A DNA stretch of 64,000 nucleotides from Aphelocoma coerulescens (taxonomy: Eukaryota; Chordata; Aves; Passeriformes; Corvidae): contig NC_091015.1 in the NCBI RefSeq assembly GCF_041296385.1, positions 51,712,345 to 51,776,344 on the forward strand, read 5' to 3'. The position numbers were made by a program, and so were the translations under genes. Under the pieces are notes generated by a model. That model was not told the DNA's origin, made no database searches, and saw only the letters and a program-made list of their open reading frames with translations. Positions 1 through 10,900 of this stretch are shown piece after piece (position 1 is the first letter of the stretch; the number at the start of each line of letters is the position of its first letter).

Positions 1-3000
1 GAAGCCTTTCAAAGATCCTCTATCACTCACCTCAGTCTTTACTTCACTGCCCCACGTTACTCATCACCACAGACACCAGTCTCCAGCCGAAGGAAATGAA
101 AGATGACTCCCAGGGACTTCATGAGCACTGCCCAAAGTCTCAAGCAGTCCTTCTTTTAGCTCACTTTGTCCAAACACTTAACATTTGAGACTAAAAGCAC
201 TCTCTTGACTGAGCTGGAGCAGGTGGCTGGTGGTGCTGGACTTTTGCTACTTTTTCTTGTCCCCTCCTCAGGAGGGTTTACACATTTGCTGCCAAACCAG
301 GAACTGTATATTGCCCACTGAATGTATGCAGGAACAGAGAAGCCCAACTAAACACCGGAACAGCGAGACCCTGCAAAGGGACTGGATTTCTCAAACCCAT
401 CAGTCAGAACAGACCTTCTGAAGCTCATTATCAATAGACTTATCCTTGGACTGCTCTCTTACCACAATGGATTTTTCAATCTGTGTTTTGGTGAAGGGGA
501 TGCTAAAGTATTTACAAAATCCTCCATATCTTCAAGGACTGCAAAAGTGACTCTTCTCTCTCACTTTGGAGTCAACTCACTGGTGTAACTGAACACATTT
601 ATCCCTTGCCTCCAACAGCCCAGCTCTGTGTTTATGAAGCTATGTGTAGGCATACAGACGTGTCTCTCTCTCAGCTTTCTGACTGGTCTCCATTTTAACC
701 TTCTTCTACAATCAGCAGACTTCAGTGAGCCTCTCATTTTTCCAAAGTGGATAAACATGGATATGATTGCCTTTCACTGGCACAACCAAGTGAACAGAAA
801 TAAATCAAAACACCCAAGCAGAGACACCTCCTTTGCTTTCACTGCTCTGCACCTTCTAACACCTATGAACAGCAACAGCAAAACTATCTGTAAAAGCATA
901 TGGAATTGGGTTTTTTTTGTGTTTGCAACAGCAAATAGCAGTTTTATCAAACTCTAAAAAGGTAGAATTTTAATGGAAAAGCTATAGCTTTTAGTATTCT
1001 AAATCTTTCCACTCTTTCCTCATTCTGAATGGTTAGGAAGCAATTTAGAGAAATACATATTGTACCAAAGATTCAGTGGCCTTCCTCAAACATTAAAAAA
1101 AAAATCCATCTGCCAGGAAGAGATGATATGTCAAGTGGTACCAGGGCATACAGGCTGAAAATACAATAATACGTTTCACTGCTTCTAACATGATTTACAC
1201 AGACAGGATATCCCAACAGTCCCACTGCAAGGAACACTTCCCAAAGTTTCATGAGTTTCATGATTTCTCAAAGCAATAATGCATGTGTCATACTGGAAGA
1301 GAAGGGCAAGGAAGTGATCAAAGGACAGTTATACTCCCGTCCAAAAAAGGTGTGAGAAAGATGAAAAGAACCTCAAAAATCTATCCAAATGTACCATATA
1401 ACTAAACAGATCTGATGGGAAACAAAACAAGATGTGGTCTTCTAGGCAGTTTGAGAGACATTTAAAAAACTCTTTCTAAAAATTCACATCATTCTTCTAC
1501 AGTTATCTGCTTCCCACAAACCCACTAGGAATTCAGGTTATAACCTGAGGCTTTCATAAACTTTCTTTTATAGAATGAAGAATTCATTCATTACTTCTAC
1601 CAGCTATTATTACAAACAGATGCTACTATAATATACCTATAAGGTTCTACCCATACTGTGTTATGTACATTCAGTAGCTGGTGATAAATGCTGCACTGTA
1701 AAATACTTCATAAAAGAAGTCTGATCATTATTTGGCTTAAGAAGAACGTAACAAACTTCCTTCTCCTAATAAAGTTGAACAGATGCAACTTAATCTCCAA
1801 ATCACTACCCCAAATCTTGACATAGGCATGAAGGCTGTTAACAGCTGTCTGACAACACTATATATTTAAAAATTTATTTTTAAAAAAACACATAAAATTG
1901 TATATGACCATATACAACACAAACTGAGATTTTGTATAATTCCTGTACAGTCTCTGCTCAATCATCTTGAATGAAGAACTGATGAGGAAATTTTAAAAAC
2001 TCAGTATGTTTGAGTTTCTGCTATCTTCAGTTGAATTTTTATATATGATTCCTTAAGAGACTGTTAGTGACAAAATAAAACAAAAAACAGTTTAAAGGCA
2101 TTATTGTTGTCTTGTAACAACATTCCCAAATTTGAACACCAGAAGGATACTTATACTAGTGTTTCTGCCAGTAATTCTCCCAGTTATGACCACCAAAAAA
2201 AAAGGAACATAAACATGAAGAGGGTTCTGAGGAGCTGTCAACATTTTAAGTGATGGAAGTAACACATCGGCAGTTACCCAAAGCAAAGACCATTCCAAAA
2301 GCCCATTTTTATCTGAACCAATTGCATCACTGACAAAAACAAGCTATACTGTAACTACAGTGGTAGCTTTGCTGCAGTGCTGACAAATATGTAATGGCTA
2401 AAAATACAGTGGAAAAACTAATGTGAATCTGGCCCCAAGGTCCTCAGGGCCAACTCTTCTACACGTAACAGAAGGTAAGAACATTTACTTTGGGGCTGTA
2501 AGAGAGGGGAAGTCCCATTCACGGAGGAACAGAGCAGGGAAACTACTGGTCAAAATTCCTGATAAGTGTTATCACGTTAAAGGAAGCTGGAACTTGGCAC
2601 TGTGTTGCAAGAAAGCTCTTGAATGTCATGCACAGGTTTGGCCTCTCTGCATCTGGGAGTGCCGTAAGATCTTATGGAATTTGGGTCTCACTCTACTTAA
2701 TGCCCTAAGCCTACTTCAGGCATGCTCACAGCACAAAGTTAAACATGCATAGATTTTTTTTTTTTTTTTGTGAGACCAAGGCCCTGATTATTGAATTGAA
2801 CTCCCCCTGAGATGATACAAAGCTACACAGCAGTATTTACTTCACTGTATATTGTCCATAGAAGTGCCTTAGCCTGAGGTCAGATAGGAACACAAGACCT
2901 TCACAGTCAGGAAAGGCTGTCAGTACTACAGTTCCTACTAAAGGAACATAGGCAATAACTGAACATACTTTAACATCATTTTTATATTCTCATTCAAATG

Positions 3001-5662
3001 GTGTACTAACAAGCTTAGTATAGATTTAAGCATGTTACAGAGGGTTAATATTTGTACATTACTTCAGCATGCAAAACAGCTCAGTAAAAGTGACAATAGA
3101 GTGTAATTCACTAATGGCAAATTAATTACAGTAATTTAACAAATGCAACACCCACGTGTCACTGACTGACGAAGCCAAGCAGTATGCCTAAAAACATAAA
3201 TAGCTGGAGATTTGGTTCAACTTACAGAAGTTATTCTTGTTCTTCTTTTTTATTTTAATTTTCACAGAATTGCTATGCTAATTCTCATAATTAATTTTGG
3301 CAGTTTTCAGGATAAAAAGAAACAATTCAGCTAATTTGCAAGTTACAAAACAAGGGAGGGGACTTCAAGCATGCTCAAGCTCCACAAGATAAATGCCAGA
3401 CACCACACCTAGACAAGCTTGAGCTATCTACCATCAGGACAAAAACAATGCTTCAAGTTATTTTTTCAGAATCCTGATGCCATTAATGTATGATCTCCAG
3501 TTGGGCTACTTTTTCCAAGCATGTAGTTATTACAAGGAATCAAGAAAACACAAAGCACGCAACTAGAGAAGGATGGCAACACTGAGTGGGATGTGGAGTA
3601 ACGTATCATTAACATCACAAAATATTTAAATTGAAAGAAAGAGTAATGCTTGAAGTGAGGCCTCCTTCACAGGTGTTGCAGTATTACGATTAAGCAGTTA
3701 TTCATCCCACTAAGATACACTGTCCTTATGTGGTCACAAGATTGTGGTGAATCCATTTGCTTCTTCACTAAAAATCTTACTGTATCTTGAAACTTGCCAG
3801 TTATACTCCTAACATAAGGCAATCCTTATTTATTAGTGAGGAGATGAAGACAGTGTACCCCTCCTGGCACTTCTCCTGCACTGGTAAAAGCAACAAGCTT
3901 TGCATCACTCCAAGGACAAAATACAGTGTAGTAGAGGAGTCAAAAAATTACTACACGCCATAGAAAAGTAGGATCAAATTCAGAGTTATTCTGAAGACAC
4001 CTTCCTGCACCTGAATACAACTTCCTAGGTCATTGATCCTCATCACTTCATTTACATTTAATCCACTCCCTCCTGGCACTAAGGCAAGTTGCAGTACAAT
4101 GTTTAGCAAGGAGGGGGAAAAGAAAGTTTCACCTTCAAGCAACAGTTGGCTACACATCGTAATGATTCCCTTGTGCTTAACACGAGCTGTACAATACTCC
4201 ATGATAGCACATCCTTTCATCACTAAAAGAAATACATGCACCTTCTTCCCCCTCAAGCTACTTTTGATGGTGTAATGAGTATGCTTGCAACAAAGCACTC
4301 CTGTCGAGCAGCTTGGTACTATGAGAATAGTTATGTTTTCTTTCTTAGAGGAAAACATTATTTTAGTATGATATTGTTTGACAGCTTTCTGTTAATGTTC
4401 AACCGCGGGGACGAGTCAGTTTTAGATATAGGAAGTAACAGCTATGCTGTCTTGAGGTCAACACGCCAGAGGCGACAGGCCATGTGATAGAAACCTCGTG
4501 TACCCTGCGAGGGTCAGGCTGCAGACAGTTCTGCTTTGGTTAAAAACTGGGTGAATTACAGAAAGCAAGAAAGCCAACCTGCTACAAGTAGTAGTCACAA
4601 ATGGATTAATAAGAATACAGAAACGTAGACACTTGACATTAGCCTCTTCTTTCCCCCCCCCAAAAAAGCTTTGGGGTATTAAGTATGTGTGTGTATATAA
4701 ATATATATGTATTTAAACTATCAAATGAAGAACACATCCATTAAAAAATAAAACTTGCACATTGTTCGACCTATAGGAACAGCCCTTAGAATGAGCAATA
4801 CTTAAAGGAGTCAGCAGCTTTGAAAGCAGCTGGCAACTAACAAGATGATTTTTAACTTCAAGTTAAAAAAACACAGGCAGTAAAATGCTCGTCCTATACA
4901 GCCCAATTAATCTCGGTAGTGCAAGAGAGACAAAAAAACTACAACCTGCTCCACGTTTTATGTGCTTCTCAAAGGGCCTCAGCTTCCTGGTTATTTTAGA
5001 GTTTAGCTGAGTATTCCTCCTGCCTCAAGAGCACATGTGCCCATCTTTAAGGCTACAGGGTACCGGTGCTGCAAGCCCGTATTCCAGCGGCACGGACAGC
5101 TATCCGGCTCTACTCTTAGAGGGGGCATTAACAAAGAAACTTACTTTAACTTCTGTTTTTCCGTACCGACTTTCTGAACAGAGAACCCGAAAACTTAGAA
5201 AGAGGAACAAGCATCAGCCACACATTAATCAGTGCCTAAAGAGGGGTTTGGTCCGATTTTAGAATAAACGGCGGAGACACATGATCCAATTAAATTCTAA
5301 TTATGTAAGTAGTAGGCAAGAGTATTTACACAGGCACTGATTACAGCTATTAGAGTCTAAAGTCGCCGGCCGGAGAGGCTCCGCTTCCTCCCCGCCGCCG
5401 GGCTCGTTTCATTTCTAACCTCCCCTGTACAGCTCTCCTTACAGACAATAGGAGACGCCGGCTCGAGAGCCCCGTCTCCAAACCCGGACGCCAGCCTGGA
5501 GGAGCCGCAGCTCTCCCCAAGTGATGATTCATTACCCGTCCCACCTCGGAGCCAGGAGCCGGGGAAAGACCCCCCCACACACCCCATCCCACCGCCTGCA
5601 ACCCCGGCCCCGCAGCGCCGGGAGAGGCAGCGAAACCCTCCCGCCCCGCCAGTGCCCCTTAC
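1..5662 (-). other. ZNRF2: ZNRF2 intron 1 (part)
   Basis: This stretch follows the splice donor of ZNRF2 exon 1 on the minus strand, so it is read as the 5' part of intron 1; the next exon is not in the window. It is mostly AT-rich unique sequence. Visible landmarks are a T run at 2754-2769, a TG/TA-alternating tract near 4685-4712 and a near-perfect 9-bp palindrome at 1898-1917. A small cluster of CpGs lies at 4400-4515. CpG density rises again from about 5040 toward the exon, which is the shore of the CpG island. Open frames such as 3951-4358 (minus, 135 codons) have no recognisable domain and are treated as chance. I see no RNA gene or recognisable transposon here. Confidence 0.85.
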
Positions 5663-5665
5663 CTC
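5657..5665 (-). other. ZNRF2: splice donor of ZNRF2 exon 1
   Basis: On the minus strand the exon ends GGAG and is followed by GTAAGG, a close match to the vertebrate donor consensus. The intron begins at 5662. The split falls after the first base of a codon (phase 1). Reading on without splicing leaves the family sequence immediately and enters low-complexity residues, which confirms the boundary. Confidence 0.9.
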
Positions 5666-6134
5666 CGAACAGGTGCGGCGAGAGGTGCGCGGGCAGCGAG
5701 CCGATCACTAGCCGGGGCCCGCCGGACGAGCCGCCACCGCTGCCGCCCCCCGCGGGCCGCTCCCGGCCGCCCTCCTCCGGGGTGCTGCTGACCGAGTCCT
5801 GCGAGCCGTAAGGGCCGCTGCTGTGGGGGATGTTGAAGGCGGACTGCGCTGCCCGGGCCCCGGAGGCCGTGGCTCCCCCCAAGGACCTGCTCCGGGGTGC
5901 CGACCCCGCGGCACTCCCCGCCGCCGCTCCTCCGGCCGCCGCGGCCGCCGCGCCGCCGGGAGCAGCGTGAGGCGCCGCCGCCAGGTGCGCGTAGCGCCCG
6001 CCGCCGCCTGCCGAGCGCCCGCCGGTCCCGTTAGCGCCTCCGCTGCTGCTGCTGCTCGAGGAAGGCAGATCCCCGCCCGAGTACGCCCGGGTGCGGCCAT
6101 TGGCGGCGGTGGGGCTGCTCTGCTTCGCGCCCAT
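5663..6134 (-). CDS. ZNRF2: ZNRF2 exon 1: E3 ubiquitin ligase, N-terminal coding part
   Basis: ZNRF2 is a RING-type E3 ubiquitin ligase of endosomal, lysosomal and plasma membranes; published work links it to Na+/K+-ATPase trafficking and mTORC1 signalling. Seen here: 157 complete codons plus one base, beginning MGAKQSS, with Gly2 placed for N-myristoylation. The ATG (6134-6132) has a strong Kozak context (A at -3, G at +4). Residues 14-19 read RTRAYS, the Akt-type RxRxxS site known as Ser19 in human ZNRF2. Then come a Ser run (25-31), a Gly/Ala-rich linker (about 32-79), RSRSLGG (81-87), GPYGSQDSV (107-115) and a conserved end, PRLVIGSLPAHLSPHLFG (140-157). The C2H2-like zinc finger and RING-finger exons are missing only because they lie left of the window. 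The paralogue ZNRF1 starts differently (MGGKQS), so ZNRF2 is preferred. The Ala/Gly expansions are GC-rich and probably vary between species. Confidence 0.94.
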
Positions 6135-8957
6135 GGTCCCGCCGCCGCCTGGCGCTGCCCGGTGCCCTTCGCCGCCGCCGCCTTTCCCGCGGCGCCCGGG
6201 GGTGGTGGCAGTCCGGCTCCGGCGGGGGCGATCCGAGGCGCGGGTCGCGCCGGGGAGGGGGGAGAGGGAGAGCCGGGGAAAGGGGACGGGTCGCTCTGTG
6301 GGTCGGTGTGGAGAGGGGAGAGCCGCCCGCCGGGATCCGGCTCAGCTGGCGGCCCCGGAGCGGCCGCTGCTGGCGGGTCTGGGGCGCCACCATGAGCTGC
6401 TCGGGACGGTGCTGGCTCCCGCCGCGCGGCCGCTCGGCCCCGCCGCCGCTGCTGCTGCTGTGCCCGCCGCCGCCGCGACCGCCACCGCCATCCTCGTCCG
6501 CCGCCGCTGAGCCCTGTGCGGGGCACCGGCGGCAGCAGCGCCGCCAAGGCCGCTCGCTCGCCCGCGGCGCGCCGTGCCCGTGCCAAGGAGGCGGGAGGGG
6601 GCGGTCGCCCCGGCGCAGCCGCTCCTCTACCGTGTCGCCATGCTGGGGGCGGCACCAGCGGGCAGGATGGGGAGCGGTTACGGCGGGCGGGGGCCGCCGC
6701 CTCGCCTGCCCTCCCCGCGCCCAGCGGGAGACCGGCCCCCGGCGGCGACGGTGCAACGGGCCGGGCCCGCCGGCTCGCCCCGCCTCCCGCGCCGCTCCTC
6801 CCGCAAGGTGCGGGGCAGCGCCAGGTGAGGCCCGCGTGCGCTCCGGCCGCGCTCGCCTCGGCAGGGAGGGAGAGTTCCCGCGACGGCTCCGCCGCCGGGA
6901 CACACGCACGCACACACAGCCGAGGGGAGCTCGCTGTCCCCTCGCCCGCAGGGGCAGCAGTGAAGAGCCAGACTGCCGGCGGCGGAAGGCGAGCGGCCGT
7001 GCTTGGGGACGGCCCCTGCGCCCGCGCTCCCTTCGAGCCCCGGCAGGTGAAGGAGAGGAGCGGCTGCAGCGGGAGGCGGCTCGGCGGGGCGGGCAGGGCC
7101 AGGGTGGCGGAGCGGCGGTGCCCTCCTGCCGCGCCGGCGCTCGGTTCTTCGCCACTGCGGCTCCAGCAAACGCCCGGATGCCCGACCTCGGCGCCTGGGG
7201 CGGCTCCCGGCTGCCCGTGGCTCGGCGGGGCAGTGGGTGTAAGGGCCGCTTGCCCCCTCGGGAGCTCTCCCGTGTCGGTGACTTCTAACCCGGACGGTTT
7301 GCTGCGAGTCTCTCTTCTCCGAGCATGTGGACGTGTGGGGAAGCAGGACAAGGATTACAGTCTCTGACATCTTTGGTTCACAGGTGATACAGGAAAATCC
7401 TGTATACCTCAGTCTCTCACTCAAAGTCATGTTTTTTACACGAGGATTAACTAAGATGAAAATTTTATCCCAGTGAATAATACCCGTGTGGATAGCAGGC
7501 TCAGTTTGCTCATGACAAAACATTTCAGAGACATAAAACTGTTTTGTTTCTTGTTTGATATTGAGTGTCACATACACTGAATTTATATAAACATGATTCC
7601 TACAGTCGGTCAACTGAGGAAAACTGCTCTTTTTTATGGATTATTGTCTGCTCTAAAACAGGGTGTGTTACCATGAAGCAGTGCTTCAGGACTCTCCATC
7701 ATACTGGCTCAGTAGGGATTCCAGCTACATTCCTGTCTATGTCACAATGGTACAGTATCCGAGCTATTTTATAATTAATACAATGAAACTGATCCAAACC
7801 TTAATTAAAATACAAACTATTATGGAGCATTGCATGTACACTTGTGGCATCTTTGATGCTACTCAGATGCAAAAGACCTCCTTTTGCCATCTCTGTTCCA
7901 ACTGCATGTGATCACATTCTGGCATCGTTGCAGTGCACAGCTGGGTCTGCAAGAAGAGGGTGGCACAGGAGGTTACTAGCCCTAACTTCATTCCAACACC
8001 ACTTTTCTGGATAGCTGAGACACTCTGTGAGTGCTCTGAACCCCATTTAGAGAATGCTAGTGTAAACTGTTTGCCCGCTTCAGCAAGAGGCAATGATTCC
8101 ACAGCTGTCTCATGAACAGTCCTTTGTATGCTGGGTGTTGGGCAGACAGCTGGGGTCGATAATCTGCCGTCCCAAGCTATGTCATCCCCACTTGTGAATT
8201 ATAAGCTGCAGTCTCTGCTAGCAGTGGTAGATACTCCAAAGTAGATCAATCATGAGCACTTTCTAGTTCAATTCCCTGCAGAAAGAAAATCAGTGTGTCT
8301 CGCCTGCCACTGGTTACTTTTTAAACCCTTGTCCAGCCTCAGCCAAATCTCTCAGAGACTTTAGCAGTATAGAAAATAAGTCGTTATGTTGAAGAAAGAG
8401 ATTGTAATGTTCCCACAGAAAGGAAAGCTACCGTAGGAATTCCTATCCTGCTAGATTCCAGGAATCTGCTTGGGCAAAGGATGTTGCAAACATGACTCAT
8501 AATTTCTGCTGCTCACAGAATGCCTGTGGCATGTTGAGCCCTATTGGAGCAGGGTTAGAGGGAGCATGCTCAGAGTTTTATGGAGTTTTTAAAATTTCCA
8601 CTACTGAGTGCTAGTAGAGCTGTTCAGCTGCTAGAATAAACACCATTTTGAAAATAGTACATTGCTGCACAGAATCACAGTACTTTCTGTATTCTTTTTA
8701 CAGTGGATTTAAGAATTGAGTAGGTATTAAATACAGATCATATTTGACTGTGAATAACATTTTATTCAGTTCAGGATTAAATTATAAAGCCTATGGTGGA
8801 AAAAAAGCCCTACAAAAAAGGCATCCAGTTACTCAGTCTTACAGTCAGAAAATTATATTTAACAGCATAGGGTATTTCACAGAAAAGAAATCACAACAAG
8901 AGGACAGCCTGTGTTCCCCTCCCAGAGAGCATGACTTCTCCCAGTGCAGTGTGATGA

Positions 8958-8984
8958 TTTTTTTGTTTGTTTGTTTGTTTGTTT
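8958..8984. repeat. (TTTG)n microsatellite
   Basis: About six consecutive TTTG units, a simple tetranucleotide repeat preceded by a short T run. Confidence 0.9.
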
Positions 8985-10864
8985 GGTAGGCTTCAGTTTT
9001 TGTTTTGCATCTAGGACATATTTGCAGTCTTCTCACTATCAAGTGTGAGTCTAAACAAGACACAGCTCTCAAATAACATCTACGTTTTCAGAAAAAAAAG
9101 TGCCACGCCTCTGAGCCAGCTTTCTCCCCTCAATTCTTCCTGGTTTCTCTGAAAAATAGTTGAATAGAAATTTTTCTACATATGAAAATTCACTTTATAT
9201 AAGCAACAGTACAGTTAGGTTTTCAAGCTAACATTTCTTCTAACAAATGTCTGTTAGCTGTTTAGTCTTGTAGAGCAAATACCTGGCACTGTAACCTCCA
9301 CCCATTTGTTCATTACTACACTCTAGAAGTAGTTTGCATAAAAACTTCATCATTTACAAGAGAAAGTAACTAGTGATGAGAACAAGCATTGCAGAGACAA
9401 AGTAGAATATCTTGCTGCTGACCATACTTCCACAGATTTCAAGGACTCAGTGGAAAAGCAGATAGTTATATAAAAATTAACTTCTATAGGCCTATATGAG
9501 TGAATGCTGCTTTTATTCCTGTAGAAACATATCTAGGGAATCGTATTCATACTAAAATAAGCACAACTTGTTCCTTGTCCAGGATAGTGGGAAAAAAACT
9601 GGTTTAGACAGGCAAATATACTCGCTGTTCTTTGTTATAAGCTGCATACCTCCACTTCAGTTCTGGTTACACCACCTTGTCTATCAGCAAGTGAAAATAA
9701 TGAACTTAATTTTTGACCAGTTTCCTTGAACATACCGGGTGGCAGGTGTCCCCCAAGCATAAAAAATTACGTGTAAATTCATAATATTGCACATTTTGGA
9801 AAATGTGTGCTGATAAATGGAACAGGGGCCTGCATTTTGCTCGACAGTGAGCTATGCAGACAGGTCATTTCCCCTCTCCCCTCCTGCCCCCTTCTTTGAT
9901 GGCTTTTAAAGGGACACTGAAACAAGGATTTAAGCAAAGTTTCATTTCTGAGAAAAGCATCTGACCCTGAACTAATAAAGCCAGCCAGTTTCATTCTGTT
10001 CAGAACTTATCAGACACACTTTTCTAAAGGAGAAAGATTTAAAAAGTAATGGCATACCCTCATAACCTGCAGCTTAATTTTATAATAACTAGTGTGGGCT
10101 TCTAAAAAGGTTTGGCGAGCTAGATTTTCTGAGCAGGTACCAAGCTAGAAGTGCACATTGTGATTGGAAGACGTCAGTGCAGTTTTTACATTACTGTGTG
10201 TTTCATCTGTTTAAAAGAAATAGCTCTGCACACCACTTCAGCACAGATAACTGAAAATAGAGACTTCTGATGTGTTCAGTTGCTCAGAGGGAAAGCAAAA
10301 CAGAACTGTTTTATCCCCCTGAAATAAGAAGTGCAAAATGCACATGCCTTGCATCTGTAGCTAGAGTAAGTCATCCAGCAGATGAGGCTGTTCTATGTTC
10401 ATATCTGTACGCTGAGGGAAATAGGTCCCATATAATCCCTCTCAGTGTGATTACAAACAATACATAAACCTATTGTAGGAATCTCTTTAGATAGATTTTG
10501 GTGTCAGTGACTCTCCAGCTGGTGTCTGGTGTTTTTATAGATGCAGGAGACCCTATTATCCAGTGTCTTAGATTTTTATTTGCATTGAATAACTCTTTAC
10601 ACGTACTGACTTTAATTATACAAAGATTTAGGCATATGCTTACGCTGATGTATGAAAAACAATTCTGCAAAAGGTGATCAATCTTCATGGAATAAAAAAA
10701 CCAAGCTGCTTGACAAATTCAAGGTTTGGTTTCTAAAATTATTCTGGGAATGTGTGCTGATGCTCACAAGGGTAAGGAAGTTCACCCTCGCTTGATAAAA
10801 ATTTTCTTTAAAGCCTTCTATCTTTTGTTTGAAGTTCATGCTTTTCTGAAGTTTCTATCACACT

Positions 10865-10900
10865 GCAAACAATATTTTGTTTGCAAACAGTATTTTGTTC
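10865..10900. repeat. 18-bp tandem duplication
   Basis: Two adjacent 18-bp copies starting GCAAACA/GCAAACAG and ending TATTTTGTT(T/C) differ at two positions. This is a small local duplication. Confidence 0.8.

Larger units (their letters stand above)
5360..7300. promoter_or_regulatory. ZNRF2: CpG island with ZNRF2 promoter, 5' leader and exon 1
   Basis: Nearly 2 kb of very GC-rich, CpG-dense sequence stands out sharply from the CpG-poor DNA on both sides. It covers the first coding exon and extends about 1.1 kb upstream of the ATG. GC-box (Sp1-type) motifs are visible, for example GGGGGCGG at 6597-6604 and GGGGCGGGC at 7086-7094. No TATA box is apparent, which fits a housekeeping-type CpG-island promoter. 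The 5' UTR must start somewhere above 6134, but the transcription start cannot be placed from sequence alone. Very long open frames cross the island on both strands (up to 547 codons). They are a by-product of few AT-rich stop codons in GC-rich DNA and are not annotated as genes. Confidence 0.85.

Noticed and set aside
3951..4358. 135-codon minus-strand frame in ZNRF2 intron 1
   Set aside because: It lies within the intron on the same strand as the gene, shows no similarity to a family I recognise, and has no flanking splice signals that would make it an exon.
1..5662. Vertebrate mir-550-type hairpin, which sits in the mammalian ZNRF2 intron
   Set aside because: I did not see the mature sequence or a comparable long hairpin here. 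The microRNA is not known to me outside mammals.
5708..7351. Very long open frames on both strands (up to 547 codons) across the CpG island
   Set aside because: They consist of Arg/Pro/Ala/Gly low-complexity residues in overlapping frames. GC-rich sequence has few stop codons, and the only frame with family similarity is ZNRF2 exon 1.
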